Positions 52,579 through 61,296 of a stretch of DNA of 64,000 nt are shown in pieces (positions within the stretch are counted from its first letter, which is position 1; the number at the start of each line of letters is the position of its first letter). Under the pieces are notes generated by a model that did no database searches, was not told where the DNA came from, and saw only the letters and a program-made list of their open reading frames with translations. Where the stretch lies: contig LVBK01000016.1 in assembly GCA_001604385.1 (NCBI GenBank), positions 1-64,000 of the forward strand. Direction: 5' to 3'. The position numbers and the translations under genes are program-made. Source of the stretch: Spirochaetales bacterium Spiro_09 (GTDB lineage: Bacteria; Spirochaetota; Spirochaetia; Treponematales; Treponemataceae).

Positions 52579-54978
52579 TTACTCCGTAATGGTCACTTGT
52601 ATCTGCGCCGAAAAATAGTAGCCGGCGCTGTCTGTCACGACAAGATCGATAAAATTATTGTTTCCGATATTCCAGGGAATACCGCTTTCTGTCGGGAAAA
52701 ATATGCATTCGTTGGTCGAGTTTTCAAGCAAGTAGCCGTTGAACGACCAGGAATAGGTTTCGTATTCCGGCGGCACCGTAAGCGTAATCTGGCTGCCTGA
52801 CAAAACGGAAATATTCTGGGGCGAAATAACCGGGTCGCCTGTTACAAGGAAGGAAATGTCAACCCTAAACTGAACTCCATTCACATCGGCATATACAATG
52901 TCCGACGGAAAACCCAGAATAAAATTACCGGAAATATTTGGATGCGAAGTCATCGGTTGCATGGTTGAGCCATCGATAATAGTGGCACCATTCAGATACA
53001 CGCCGCCGCCGGCAGTAATCGCCGTGTTGCCGGTGATGGACCCGCTTGACCACAGAATTCTGGCACCATTTTCGGCATAGATTGCGCCACCGTTGACTGC
53101 CGAACAGTAGTTAATCTTCGCATCGTCAATGACTACGGAAGAGTTCGCGGAGGCCGAAATGGCGCCGCCATTTTTGTCAGGCACCGACATGTACTGAATA
53201 ACCGTACCGGGTCCCAAATACAGCATACCACCCGTTTGTTCTTCGACCAAAGAGGGTTCCAAGACTATGGCACTGTCGGACAAGATAACCCCGGAGCCGT
53301 CCAGGACAACATTGTAAAGGGAGAGCACCTTGTCTGGTTTGACAGTAAACAAGGGAGCGGACGGGGTTCCACTTATTGTTACCGTAAAAGGTGTTTCCTG
53401 ATTATATGACATGATAAGGGTGTCAGCACTGACATTAAGCCAGCTCGTTGCAACTACATCGTCCAGAAGTATGATCATGACTGCATCACCCATCGGGCCA
53501 GCAGTATTGATCTTGTCCTGAATGGCAGCCCAGGAGGCAGGAGACGCGGGGGAAAGGCCGGTCCCCCCGCCGCTGCCAGAGACGAAGAAGATTATATCTT
53601 CATACTGGACAAACGCCGATGAGGGTACAAGAATCTTCCCGGAGGAATCGGACGGGACACGGTAGGGACCTTCTTCCGAGTCGGTCACCGGGTCGCCGGT
53701 AAGAGGCATCAACATCATGCCGGGGGTGAACTCTTCGATATTCTGGAAGGCAGCCCAGGTATTGTTCATGTCGACGAATCCGCTGACGTAATAATTTTCT
53801 CCGGGAGACAGCGTATAGGGAGACCAGATTTCCGTTATCTCGTTGAAAGACATCGGGGCGCCGGAACCGCTTCCCGCGGCATCGAGGGATATAATGCCAA
53901 AGGCTTCGGGGTCAAGCTCGCTGAAGACATCTTCGGTTTCCGGATTATTTTGCATATACAGCGCTATGGTGGACTCGGAATACAGACCGTAGAAAAAGCG
54001 TTTTCCGGCCGCACTGCTTCCGGCATTAACCGTTACCGTCCCATCCGTTACGGGAACGGTTCCTTCAGAAAGCGCGAATTCGAGTTGAACGCTCCCGGAA
54101 TATTCCAGGTAGAGGTATACATACGGGTCGAGTCCACTAATGGTTGACCAGGGAACTTTCCGCATAATCGGCTGGGCGGCGCTCAGATTGCCGCTTGCCG
54201 GCCAGGAGGCGATGAGCTTGCCCGCGCTCGTGTAAAGCGCGCTCCTTCCGATAACCGGAACGGGAGCAGTCGATGTCGTGCTGATTTTTATACTGAACTC
54301 CGCACTTGCGGCATTCTGCGGCTGGGGCAGCTCGGAAACCTCGATAAATTTCCGTACCGACACTTCCGAGGACAGGGAGAGGAAAGCGGTTTGTTCAACA
54401 AAATAAGTGGATAAATCATAGCTTGACATTGGTACCAGGGTCAAAGACAGTGTGTTAATGACGCCAGGGCGAATAACAACATTTTCTGCAGAACCGGTTG
54501 AGGAATGTCCCGCAAGCTCACTGTAGAAATCGTAGGCGGCTTCACTATCCATCACGGCAGTGAACTGATCATCCGGCAGACGCATGACAGCGCCCAACGA
54601 CAATTGAGATTCTTCTACATAGAGCAGTCTTGTTTCATCGAGCTTCTCCGCGCAATAAAACACTCCTATTTCAGCAAACGTTCCGTCAGGAATGTCGGTC
54701 GTGGTGAATTTGGTGCCCGCCTGCACGGCATAGGGGCCATAGAAGGGGCCCTTGTCACCGACGGGGCCGCCAAGGGTTCTGATGTAGAGCCAGGCCGGTC
54801 CCTGAACCAGGGCGCGCGCTTGTGCCCGGGGAGATGCCTCATCAAGGGAGCTAAACTGAAAAGAGAGTCGGGTATCGGACGTATGTTTCCAGGCAGGTTC
54901 AAGACCCGGGGTGCAGGATATAACCAGCAGCAAGACCGCCACGGACACACAGCAATACGAAAGCACTTTTTTCCTCAT
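52579..54978 (-). CDS. Beta-helix lipoprotein, first gene of the operon
   Basis: 799 residues. Lipobox LLVISC (Cys 22). The N-terminal 500 residues are beta-rich; only the later part (ENYYVSGFVDMNN and IIFFVSGSGGGTGLSPASPASWAAIQDKI) parallels the other two genes. A short beta-helix (about 520-690) carries the duplicated turn and NGGAISASANSSVVIDD, and the C-terminus is an Ig/PKD-like domain (YETYSWSFNGYLLENS and NFIDLVVTDSAGYYFSAQ). ATG 54978 is chosen because GAGGTG lies 8 bases upstream and it opens the signal peptide; a frame to 55023 runs into the promoter. First gene of the operon. Confidence 0.78.
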   Translation of the reverse strand: MRKKVLSYCCVSVAVLLLVISCTPGLEPAWKHTSDTRLSFQFSSLDEASPRAQARALVQGPAWLYIRTLGGPVGDKGPFYGPYAVQAGTKFTTTDIPDGTFAEIGVFYCAEKLDETRLLYVEESQLSLGAVMRLPDDQFTAVMDSEAAYDFYSELAGHSSTGSAENVVIRPGVINTLSLTLVPMSSYDLSTYFVEQTAFLSLSSEVSVRKFIEVSELPQPQNAASAEFSIKISTTSTAPVPVIGRSALYTSAGKLIASWPASGNLSAAQPIMRKVPWSTISGLDPYVYLYLEYSGSVQLEFALSEGTVPVTDGTVTVNAGSSAAGKRFFYGLYSESTIALYMQNNPETEDVFSELDPEAFGIISLDAAGSGSGAPMSFNEITEIWSPYTLSPGENYYVSGFVDMNNTWAAFQNIEEFTPGMMLMPLTGDPVTDSEEGPYRVPSDSSGKILVPSSAFVQYEDIIFFVSGSGGGTGLSPASPASWAAIQDKINTAGPMGDAVMIILLDDVVATSWLNVSADTLIMSYNQETPFTVTISGTPSAPLFTVKPDKVLSLYNVVLDGSGVILSDSAIVLEPSLVEEQTGGMLYLGPGTVIQYMSVPDKNGGAISASANSSVVIDDAKINYCSAVNGGAIYAENGARILWSSGSITGNTAITAGGGVYLNGATIIDGSTMQPMTSHPNISGNFILGFPSDIVYADVNGVQFRVDISFLVTGDPVISPQNISVLSGSQITLTVPPEYETYSWSFNGYLLENSTNECIFFPTESGIPWNIGNNNFIDLVVTDSAGYYFSAQIQVTITE
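52988..53107 (-). repeat. 120-bp duplicated segment, copy B
   Basis: Partner of 50855-50974, about 96% identical by eye, lying in the equivalent beta-helix turn of the first gene. Confidence 0.85.
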
Positions 54979-55000
54979 AGCAAACACCTCTCTATGGTTA

Positions 55001-55009
55001 GTTATATCA
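55001..55009 (-). promoter_or_regulatory. Extended -10 promoter of the beta-helix operon
   Basis: TGA-TATAAC on the minus strand, predicting a start near 54994 and a 16-base leader with GAGGTG. No good -35 is visible. Confidence 0.5.
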
Positions 55010-55134
55010 CAGGAATGCCGCATTTTCCGGAAGATTAGGCGGCGGAAACGTAAAAAACACCGCTTTCCCGGCGGAATTTACACAAAGGACATCATTGTGC
55101 GCATCACCCCGTCTGAACCGGCAGCATGAACTTA

Positions 55135-55164
55135 TTGTCCAAAACAGCCTTTTCCGTCTACAAT
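55135..55164 (+). promoter_or_regulatory. metA promoter
   Basis: TTGTCC (55135-55140), an 18-bp spacer, TACAAT (55159-55164). The leader of about 26 bases holds only the ribosome site AAGGAGG, so there is no room for a SAM riboswitch. Confidence 0.6.
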
Positions 55165-55196
55165 GAGGCCCGTTTAAGCAACCGAAGGAGGTTTCC

Positions 55197-56114
55197 ATGC
55201 CCGTAAAGATACCAGCCGCGCTGCCGGCAGCAAAGATACTGACCGAGGAAAACATTTTCGTGATGGACGACACCCGGGCAATGACCCAGGATATACGTCC
55301 GCTCAAGATTGCCATATTGAATTTGATGCCCACCAAGGAAGTGACCGAAACCCAGCTATTGCGCCTTTTGGGAAACACGCCCCTGCAAATCGAGGTGACG
55401 CTCCTTACCATGGCAAGCCATCAGAGCGCAAATACCAGCAAGGAATATCTTGATGCCTTTTACCGAACTTTCGACAGCATTAAGGGTCAGAAATTCGACG
55501 GTCTGATTATTACCGGCGCACCTGTCGAGAATTTACCCTTCGAGGAAGTGGACTATTGGCAGGAGCTGACCGGCATTCTGGACTGGAGCCGTACCCATGT
55601 ATTCAGCACCCTGCATATTTGCTGGGGCTCGCAGGCGGCGCTCTATTATCATTACGGCATCGGCAAACACCGGCTCGACGAGAAAGCCTTCGGCATTTTC
55701 TGGCACCGGGTACTGAACCCCACGCATAAACTGGTCCGCGGTTTTGACGAAAGTTTTTTGGCCCCGCACAGCAGGCACACCACCATCCACAAGGAGGACA
55801 TTGAGCGGGTCCCCGACCTTGAGCTTCTGGCCGAATCCGACGAGGCAGGAGTATACCTGGTCGCGAGCCGTGACGGGAGGTCGGTTTTTGTGTCCGGTCA
55901 CTCGGAATATGACGCCGATACCCTGGCCCGCGAATACCGGCGGGATGTCGCGAAGGGCATGAATATCGACGTTCCGAAAAATTACTTCCCCGACAACAAC
56001 CCCGAGCATTACCCGCCGGTATTGTGGCGGGCACATGCCAACCTCCTGTTCGTAAACTGGCTCAACTATTTTGTGTATCAGGAAACGCCCTACGATATCG
56101 AAACCATTCACTGA
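55197..56114 (+). CDS. metA: Homoserine O-acyltransferase, predicted acetyl-CoA specific
   Basis: 305 residues of the MetA family, acylating homoserine at the start of methionine synthesis. The catalytic Cys is C142 in [16 protein letters not shown], and SGHSEYD holds the His/Glu of the active site. Residue 111, which in characterised MetA enzymes decides the acyl donor, is Glu (GAPVE), the acetyl-CoA type, whereas E. coli succinyltransferase has Gly. It should therefore be a homoserine O-acetyltransferase despite the MetA name. AAGGAGG lies 6 bases before the ATG. No other methionine gene is adjacent. Confidence 0.92.
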   Translation: MPVKIPAALPAAKILTEENIFVMDDTRAMTQDIRPLKIAILNLMPTKEVTETQLLRLLGNTPLQIEVTLLTMASHQSANTSKEYLDAFYRTFDSIKGQKFDGLIITGAPVENLPFEEVDYWQELTGILDWSRTHVFSTLHICWGSQAALYYHYGIGKHRLDEKAFGIFWHRVLNPTHKLVRGFDESFLAPHSRHTTIHKEDIERVPDLELLAESDEAGVYLVASRDGRSVFVSGHSEYDADTLAREYRRDVAKGMNIDVPKNYFPDNNPEHYPPVLWRAHANLLFVNWLNYFVYQETPYDIETIH

Positions 56115-56131
56115 GCCGACGGCAAAAGAAT

Positions 56132-56950
56132 TCAGCTGTCTTTACGATGTGTGCGTATGCGTTCATGCAAACGCTTGAAGGCCGCGAGCTGCGAATCCAG
56201 ACGAAGGCTCCGCATGCCGGGGAAAGCATGGAGCAGGCGACGCATGGAACGGGATCGTTCCATGAGCCGCTCCAGCCGCTCTGCCAGTTTGCCAGCCCCG
56301 GATTCCGCCGGATACAGGCCGGACGAGATGCGGTTTTTAAGTCGCACGAGACTGGCCCTAAGATCCTGTTCGTCCAGCCACTGAGCTGGCGAGAGAACCT
56401 CGGGAATTGAGTCGAGCATAGTTTTAAGCGCAGCAACTTTCGAGGAAAATCCAAGAAGCGACGCTACAGTTAGGGAAAAATCCAACAAAAAAAATACCGC
56501 AAAAACCCGGGCAGTCAATTCAAGACGGGACGGAGGAATCAGGGAAATCAGAGCGGTAAAGGCAGGATGGAGAAGTTCAAGACCGAGCAGGCTCATCAAA
56601 CCAAAAAGAAGAGAGTTCTTCAGACATATCCTGCCATGGAGGTTGCAACATTCCCCGGAATAATCCCACCAGCGAGTTAAAAAAAGACGCTCAAGTATCC
56701 AGGCGGTTGCGTATTCAAGAACTGACGTAAGCAGCACAGCCGCAGTGAAAACCAGAAGCAAGTCACCGGAAAGGGGCTTGAGCAAACCAGTAACAAGCAG
56801 AGCCCCGAAACCATACACCGGACACAGCGGACTATGCAAAAAGCCCCGGTTTGTCCACCGACCGTCAAGTATTCTGCAATACACTACCTCGGAAATCCAG
56901 CCAATAAAGCTGTACAGCAAAAAAAGCACAAACATCGTTGACAGACTCAT
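56132..56950 (-). CDS. CmpB-family integral membrane protein
   Basis: 272 residues. The first 190 residues form about five membrane helices with the signature of the putative ABC-transporter type IV (CmpB, PF06541) family: FLLYSFIGWISEVVYC, GFLHSPLCPVYGFGALLV, YATAWILERLF and WWDYSGECCNLHGRICLKNSLLFG. The last 80 residues are a charged, probably coiled-coil cytoplasmic tail. No ATPase lies nearby and transport has not been shown for the family as far as I know. ATG 56950 is favoured by a promoter whose -35 is TTGCCA; a TTG start at 56986 is that -35 itself. Confidence 0.75.
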   Translation of the reverse strand: MSLSTMFVLFLLYSFIGWISEVVYCRILDGRWTNRGFLHSPLCPVYGFGALLVTGLLKPLSGDLLLVFTAAVLLTSVLEYATAWILERLFLTRWWDYSGECCNLHGRICLKNSLLFGLMSLLGLELLHPAFTALISLIPPSRLELTARVFAVFFLLDFSLTVASLLGFSSKVAALKTMLDSIPEVLSPAQWLDEQDLRASLVRLKNRISSGLYPAESGAGKLAERLERLMERSRSMRRLLHAFPGMRSLRLDSQLAAFKRLHERIRTHRKDS

Positions 56951-56956
56951 ACCTTC

Positions 56957-56986
56957 AAGATACTGACAAAGAATCCTTTCTGGCAA
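56957..56986 (-). promoter_or_regulatory. Leaderless-type promoter of the CmpB-like gene
   Basis: On the minus strand TTGCCA (56981-56986), 18 bp, TATCTT (56957-56962), 6 bases, ATG 56950. A GAAGG 1 base before the ATG is too close to act as a ribosome site. Confidence 0.65.
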
Positions 56987-57014
56987 AGCCGGTAAAAAGT
57001 ATCAATACACCGAC

Positions 57015-58601
57015 TCATGCCCGGGTCATGCGGCCCATCCGGTCTATAAGATACCGCGCGCTGGCGTTGATGATCAGGATGAAAAACACCAGGATTGCGC
57101 CGGAGGCAAAGGCCCGCTCTATGGGAATGCCCTCGGCAATGATGAGGTAAATATGCACCGCCAGTGTCCGCGTGGAGTCGAAAAGTCCGGAGGAGAGGCG
57201 GTAGTTCGATCCCATGGTGTACAAAAGGGCTGCCGTTTCCCCAAGAGCCCGACCGATTGCCAGGATGATGCCGGAGGCGATGGCGGGGAAGGCCGCGGGA
57301 AGCACCACGCGGAAGATGGTCTGGATGCGCGTCGCGCCAAGCGCCAGACTGCCCTCGTGCAAATTGCGGTTCACCGACTTGAGCGCCTCCTCCGCCGTTC
57401 TGACAATGGTCGGCAAAATCATGAGCGTCAACGTACAGGCGCCCGAAAGAAGCGAAATGCCCCAGCCGAAGCCCTGAACGAATACCAGCATGCCGAACAG
57501 GCCGAAAATGATGGACGGAATACCGGCAAGGGTTTCGACGCCAAGCCGGATGACTCTGACCAGCTTGCCCTGACGGGCGTATTCAACCAGATAAATGGCC
57601 GCGAACAGTCCCGGCGGTACGGCGAAAACCAGGGTCAAAAGTATCATGTAAAGGGTATTCACTATGATGGTGGATATTCCGCCAATTTTTCCGGAATCCG
57701 CGGGGGCCTGCAACAGAAAAGACAGGTCCAGGTTACGACCGGATTCTTCGCGAATAAGGCGAACAAAGGAGAGCCCCTGTGCCGTCACGAGGCGTGCAGG
57801 CGCAATGGCTGCCGAACCCGATATCGACGCAAGCAGTTCGTAGAAATGGCGTTCATTTTCCGAACGAACAAGACGCGCACTTCCATCAGCATAGTCAAAA
57901 CCGGATACCAACCGTTCCAGTTCGCTTCCCGTCGGCGGAAGGACAATGGTAACCGGAAGGTCATATCCGTTCAGCTCGGACCAGTTGGTAATGTCGCCCC
58001 GATACAGGGAGGCCAATGCCTTTTCGGGAATGGTCCCGATGCGCATGTTCCCCTGAAGCGCGGTAACCGAGGGGTTGACCGCAAGGGAGTAAGGCCTGAC
58101 GTCCAGAACACGGACGCGGGATTGCAGACGGCTTTCCAGGGACAGAAAGCTCTCCCGGGACACAAGAGCGACAGTGCCATGACGGGAGGCAACCGCCGTG
58201 ACCACGGCACGGGTATCTCCCGGATATTCGATCAGGACGCCCGGCTCATCGATGCCCAGTATTTCCGGTAAGACCGGTACCAGAGAATCCTCCACCAGGG
58301 GATAGAGGTCTACGTCTTTTTCAAGGATGCGTTTCCAGCTGGTATACTGGTCGCCGAAGATGCCCTGCACGGTATCGAACGGCAACGCATCGGGATGCAG
58401 ATCGCGGTCGGCCACAAGAAGGACGCCGGCAAAGGAGTCCTCGGTGCCTGACGTAACCGAGTAGTCGCGCTGATAGCGATAAAAAAAGCCGTTCCACATG
58501 ATATAGCCAAGGATCAAAAAAAGTACCGCAATGGTCGAGGCGGCAGCCAGGCGCACAAACAATACGGAAAGGCGTTCGCTTAATCTGGTTTTTCGCTTCA
58601 A
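57015..58601 (-). CDS. pstA: Phosphate ABC transporter permease PstA with inserted PstS-like domain
   Basis: 528 residues, nearly double the usual 280-300. A first membrane helix (about 17-42) is followed by about 210 extra residues before the permease core (about 260-525: GGISTIIVNTLYMILLTLVFAVP, ETLAGIPSIIFGLFG, GSLALGATRIQTIF). The insert resembles a periplasmic phosphate-binding domain: ASLYRGDITNWSELNG and VTIVLPPTGSELERL parallel AAIFSGTITNWKQVG and VRDETSGTW in the PstS encoded two genes away. It starts with TTG 58601 overlapping the pstC stop, with AAGGAGG 7 bases upstream. pstB is not next to it. Confidence 0.85.
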   Translation of the reverse strand: MKRKTRLSERLSVLFVRLAAASTIAVLFLILGYIMWNGFFYRYQRDYSVTSGTEDSFAGVLLVADRDLHPDALPFDTVQGIFGDQYTSWKRILEKDVDLYPLVEDSLVPVLPEILGIDEPGVLIEYPGDTRAVVTAVASRHGTVALVSRESFLSLESRLQSRVRVLDVRPYSLAVNPSVTALQGNMRIGTIPEKALASLYRGDITNWSELNGYDLPVTIVLPPTGSELERLVSGFDYADGSARLVRSENERHFYELLASISGSAAIAPARLVTAQGLSFVRLIREESGRNLDLSFLLQAPADSGKIGGISTIIVNTLYMILLTLVFAVPPGLFAAIYLVEYARQGKLVRVIRLGVETLAGIPSIIFGLFGMLVFVQGFGWGISLLSGACTLTLMILPTIVRTAEEALKSVNRNLHEGSLALGATRIQTIFRVVLPAAFPAIASGIILAIGRALGETAALLYTMGSNYRLSSGLFDSTRTLAVHIYLIIAEGIPIERAFASGAILVFFILIINASARYLIDRMGRMTRA

Positions 58602-59482
58602 CGGGATTCCTCCTTGACAGCCGACTTCAATAGCAGCTGGATGCACAGATTCAGGACAAGAATGAACACGAACAGCACTATCGCGGTGGCGAAGAGGGCG
58701 GTCAGATGCGTTCCCTCGGCGTAGGACATGTCGGTGATAATGTTCATGGTCAGGGTACGAACCATCGACAGCGGTCCATCGGGCATAACGGGGGCATTTC
58801 CCGCAACCAGAAGGACTGCCATGGTTTCGCCGAGCGCGCGCCCCATACCCAGCACGACGCCGGTGATAATACCCGAGCGGGCTGCGGGAAAGAGTACGCC
58901 GACTATGGTTTGCCACTGCGTCGCGCCCAGGGACCAGGAGCCCTCGCGCAAATCATGGGGTACCGAGCGAAGCGACACTTCGGTCATGTTAATGATTGTC
59001 GGCAGGGTCATGACAGCAAGAATTATGGAAGCGGAAAGCACCGAATACCCGTTGCCTCCGAATACCGTGCGAATGAAGGGAACGATAACGGCAATGCCAA
59101 AGAGGCCGTAAATGACGGACGGGATGCCGGCCAAAAGCTCGACGGCCGACCGGAGAAAGCGGCCGGTACGCCGGGTGGCCATTTCAGCCAGATAGATGCC
59201 GGTCGCGATTCCAACGGGTACGGCCATGCCGAGGGAAAGCAGGGTAACAAAAAAAGCGCCTGCAATGAACGCCAGTATTCCGTAGGAAGGGCTTCCGCTT
59301 CTGGTGGGATTCCAGTCCGGGGAAAACAGGAAGGTGAGCGGTGAAACTTCCGCAAAAAGGGGAAAACCCCGTTGAAAAATGAAAAGGGTCATCAAAATGA
59401 CCGACGCGATCGATACAAGGGCGCTGAGAAGAAAGACCCTTTCAAGGACCGACTCGTATATACGCCGTGGTTTTACACGCAC
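58598..59482 (-). CDS. pstC: Phosphate ABC transporter permease PstC
   Basis: 294 residues, the usual size, six membrane helices. Family features are FLFSPDWNPTRSGSPSYGILAFIAGAFFVTLL, the ELLAGIPSVIYGLFGI loop and the cytoplasmic EAA-type loop REGSWSLGATQWQTIVGVLFP with GMGRALGETMAVLLV. With PstA it forms the phosphate channel. It starts with GTG 59482, GGAG 5 bases upstream, about 130 bp after pstS across two hairpins, and overlaps pstA by 4 bases. Confidence 0.94.
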   Translation of the reverse strand: MRVKPRRIYESVLERVFLLSALVSIASVILMTLFIFQRGFPLFAEVSPLTFLFSPDWNPTRSGSPSYGILAFIAGAFFVTLLSLGMAVPVGIATGIYLAEMATRRTGRFLRSAVELLAGIPSVIYGLFGIAVIVPFIRTVFGGNGYSVLSASIILAVMTLPTIINMTEVSLRSVPHDLREGSWSLGATQWQTIVGVLFPAARSGIITGVVLGMGRALGETMAVLLVAGNAPVMPDGPLSMVRTLTMNIITDMSYAEGTHLTALFATAIVLFVFILVLNLCIQLLLKSAVKEESR

Positions 59483-59525
59483 ACTGACTCCAATTAGCGA
59501 AATAAAAAAACAATTCCCAAGGTAA

Positions 59526-59556
59526 CTCTTTCAAAACTCACCGAGTTTTGAAAGAG
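59526..59556. repeat. Perfect 14-bp hairpin between pstS and pstC
   Basis: CTCTTTCAAAACTC (59526-59539) and its exact complement at 59543-59556 with a 3-base loop. With the neighbouring hairpin it separates pstS from pstC and may protect or partly terminate the pstS transcript. Confidence 0.75.
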
Positions 59557-59560
59557 CCTC

Positions 59561-59592
59561 TGTTGAAAAAGCCGATACCGGCTTTTTCAACA
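59561..59592. repeat. Perfect 14-bp hairpin just after pstS
   Basis: TGTTGAAAAAGCCG (59561-59574) and its exact complement at 59579-59592, loop of 4. It lies 20 bases after the pstS stop codon. Runs of five A and five T lie within the stem rather than after it. Confidence 0.75.
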
Positions 59593-59612
59593 TGCGGCAT
59601 TACTGGTTCGGC

Positions 59613-60461
59613 TTATTTTACCGGCACGAATCCGGCTTCGCGCACGATCACTGTTCCGCGGGGCGACAGCACAAAGTCGAGAAAGGCTTTCTGGATACTG
59701 CCTTCCGCGGCCGGACCCTTGGTAGCCATATACAGGCTTCTGGAAAGCGGATAGGTTCCGTCAGTTGCCGTCTTGACACCGGGAAGCACCCCGTTTATCG
59801 AGAGCGCCTTTCCGCCTGCCTTGGTGATCTCTTCCACGAAACCGAGGCCCACGTAGCCGATTGCGCCGGGTGTACTTGCTACCTTGGCGGCGACCTCTCC
59901 ATTTTCCTTGGCAACGATGGCATTGCGCGTATAGGCAAGTTTGCCGGGATCAAGAACAATTTCCTTGAACGAACCCCAGGTACCGGAGGTTTCGTCCCGC
60001 ACGATAACGGTAATAACCTCGTCCTTTCTCCCAACCTGCTTCCAGTTGGTGATTGTTCCCGAGAAAATGGCGGCAAGCTCTTCCTTCGAAAGATTCGCGA
60101 TGGTAATGTCCTTGTTGACGACTACCGCAAGGGCGTCGCGGGCAACCACGACCGGTACAAGACCGGAATCCAGTTCGGATTGCTTGAGGTCACGGGATGA
60201 ACCTGCCAGGGAGATTGTTCCTTCCGCAAGCTGCTTCAAACCGGTCGAAGAGCCAAGCCCTTCATAGGTAATTTTCGCCGCGGGGTGCTGCTTTGCAAAC
60301 TGCTCGATGACGACATGCGCGATGGGAGCAACGGTTGTTGATCCGCCGAAGGTCCAGGTACCGGTAAAGGAAGATGTGTTGGTTTCTTCTTTTGCTCCGC
60401 CGGCAAACAGTGTCATAGCGGTGACCAACAATGCGGTTCCGCAGGCTATCGTCTTTTTCAT
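59613..60461 (-). CDS. pstS: Periplasmic phosphate-binding protein PstS
   Basis: 282 residues. A signal peptide MKKTIACGTALLVTAMTLFA is followed by a GGAKEE start lacking a lipobox Cys. The phosphate-binding core shows the family pattern: FGGSTTVAPIA (first binding loop), YEGLGSSTGLKQLAEG, GSSRDLKQSE, LAAIFSGTITNWKQVG and VRDETSGTWGSF. It captures phosphate in the periplasm and delivers it to PstCA. ATG 60461 has GGAGG 7 bases upstream; a frame to 60530 runs through the promoter. Expression should be phosphate-controlled via the Pho box at 60518-60547. Confidence 0.94.
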   Translation of the reverse strand: MKKTIACGTALLVTAMTLFAGGAKEETNTSSFTGTWTFGGSTTVAPIAHVVIEQFAKQHPAAKITYEGLGSSTGLKQLAEGTISLAGSSRDLKQSELDSGLVPVVVARDALAVVVNKDITIANLSKEELAAIFSGTITNWKQVGRKDEVITVIVRDETSGTWGSFKEIVLDPGKLAYTRNAIVAKENGEVAAKVASTPGAIGYVGLGFVEEITKAGGKALSINGVLPGVKTATDGTYPLSRSLYMATKGPAAEGSIQKAFLDFVLSPRGTVIVREAGFVPVK

Positions 60462-60517
60462 TCGGTTTCCTCCAGGAAAATGGTATAGCCCGATAGTACG
60501 CCCCCGATATGAAAGAA

Positions 60518-60547
60518 CTGTCATTTTCATGTTAAAATCGTGTTAAA
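60518..60547. promoter_or_regulatory. Pho box between pstS and phoB
   Basis: Three direct repeats, TGTCAT (519-524), TGTTAA (530-535) and TGTTAA (541-546, all +60000), begin exactly 11 bp apart, as in PhoB/PhoP boxes. On the plus strand the first reads CTGTCAT as in E. coli boxes; on the pstS strand they read TTAACA, as in B. subtilis PhoP boxes. A TACTAT follows toward pstS 20 bp away. The box probably serves both genes. Confidence 0.75.
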
Positions 60548-60597
60548 CTGAACAAACCACACAGACAAAACCGCATTTCGTACGGTAAGGTCAAACC

Positions 60598-61296
60598 ATG
60601 AGTAATGAACGCATTTTGGCAGTAGATGACGAAAAACCCATTATTGAACTGTTACGGTACAACCTGGAAAAAGAGGGTTTTAAGGCATTCACCTGCGGAA
60701 ACGGCGAGGACGCGCTGCAACTGGCCAAGGCCGAACTGCCCGACCTGATTCTGCTTGACCTTATGCTTCCGGGCCTGAGCGGACTGGACGTGTGCCGGAA
60801 GCTGAAGGAATACCCGCCAACGGCCGGCATTCCGGTTATCATGCTGACCGCGAAATCCGAGGATTCCGATGTCATCATCGGGCTCGAGCTGGGTGCGGAG
60901 GACTATATTACCAAACCCTTTTCGCCAAAGGTCCTGATTGCGCGCATTCGCACGGTGCTTCGGCGGAAAAACCGGAAGGCCCCGGTTCCCGAAGGAGAAA
61001 AGGTGTTAATCCACGGAATAGGGATCGATCCCGAACGTCATGAAATAACCCTGGACGGCGAACGGCTCGATTTGTCAGTGACCGAATTCCAGATTCTGGA
61101 ATATCTTGCCCGGAATCCCGGCAGGGTATATTCCCGAACACAAATTATCAGCGCGGTCAAAGGTAGCTCCTACCCGGTAACGGAACGGTCAATCGACGTG
61201 CAAATCCTCGGTATACGGAAAAAGCTTGGGGAACGCTCTGACTGCATCGAAACGGTTCGGGGAGTCGGCTACCGGATGAAGGACAGCCCGAGATGA
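60598..61296 (+). CDS. phoB: Phosphate response regulator PhoB-like (OmpR family)
   Basis: 232 residues: receiver (about 1-122) with acidic pair D10/D11 (AVDDEK), phosphoacceptor Asp in LILLDLMLPG and conserved Lys in ITKPFSPK, then a winged-helix DNA-binding domain (about 135-230) ending VQILGIRKKLGERSDCIETVRGVGYRM. The assignment to phosphate control rests on the overlapping kinase gene, the divergent pst genes and the Pho box upstream, which suggests autoregulation. AAGG lies 7 bases before the ATG. Confidence 0.9.
   Translation: MSNERILAVDDEKPIIELLRYNLEKEGFKAFTCGNGEDALQLAKAELPDLILLDLMLPGLSGLDVCRKLKEYPPTAGIPVIMLTAKSEDSDVIIGLELGAEDYITKPFSPKVLIARIRTVLRRKNRKAPVPEGEKVLIHGIGIDPERHEITLDGERLDLSVTEFQILEYLARNPGRVYSRTQIISAVKGSSYPVTERSIDVQILGIRKKLGERSDCIETVRGVGYRMKDSPR

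Noticed and set aside
55135-55196. SAM riboswitch upstream of metA
   Set aside because: The promoter leaves only about 26 bases of leader, filled by the ribosome site.
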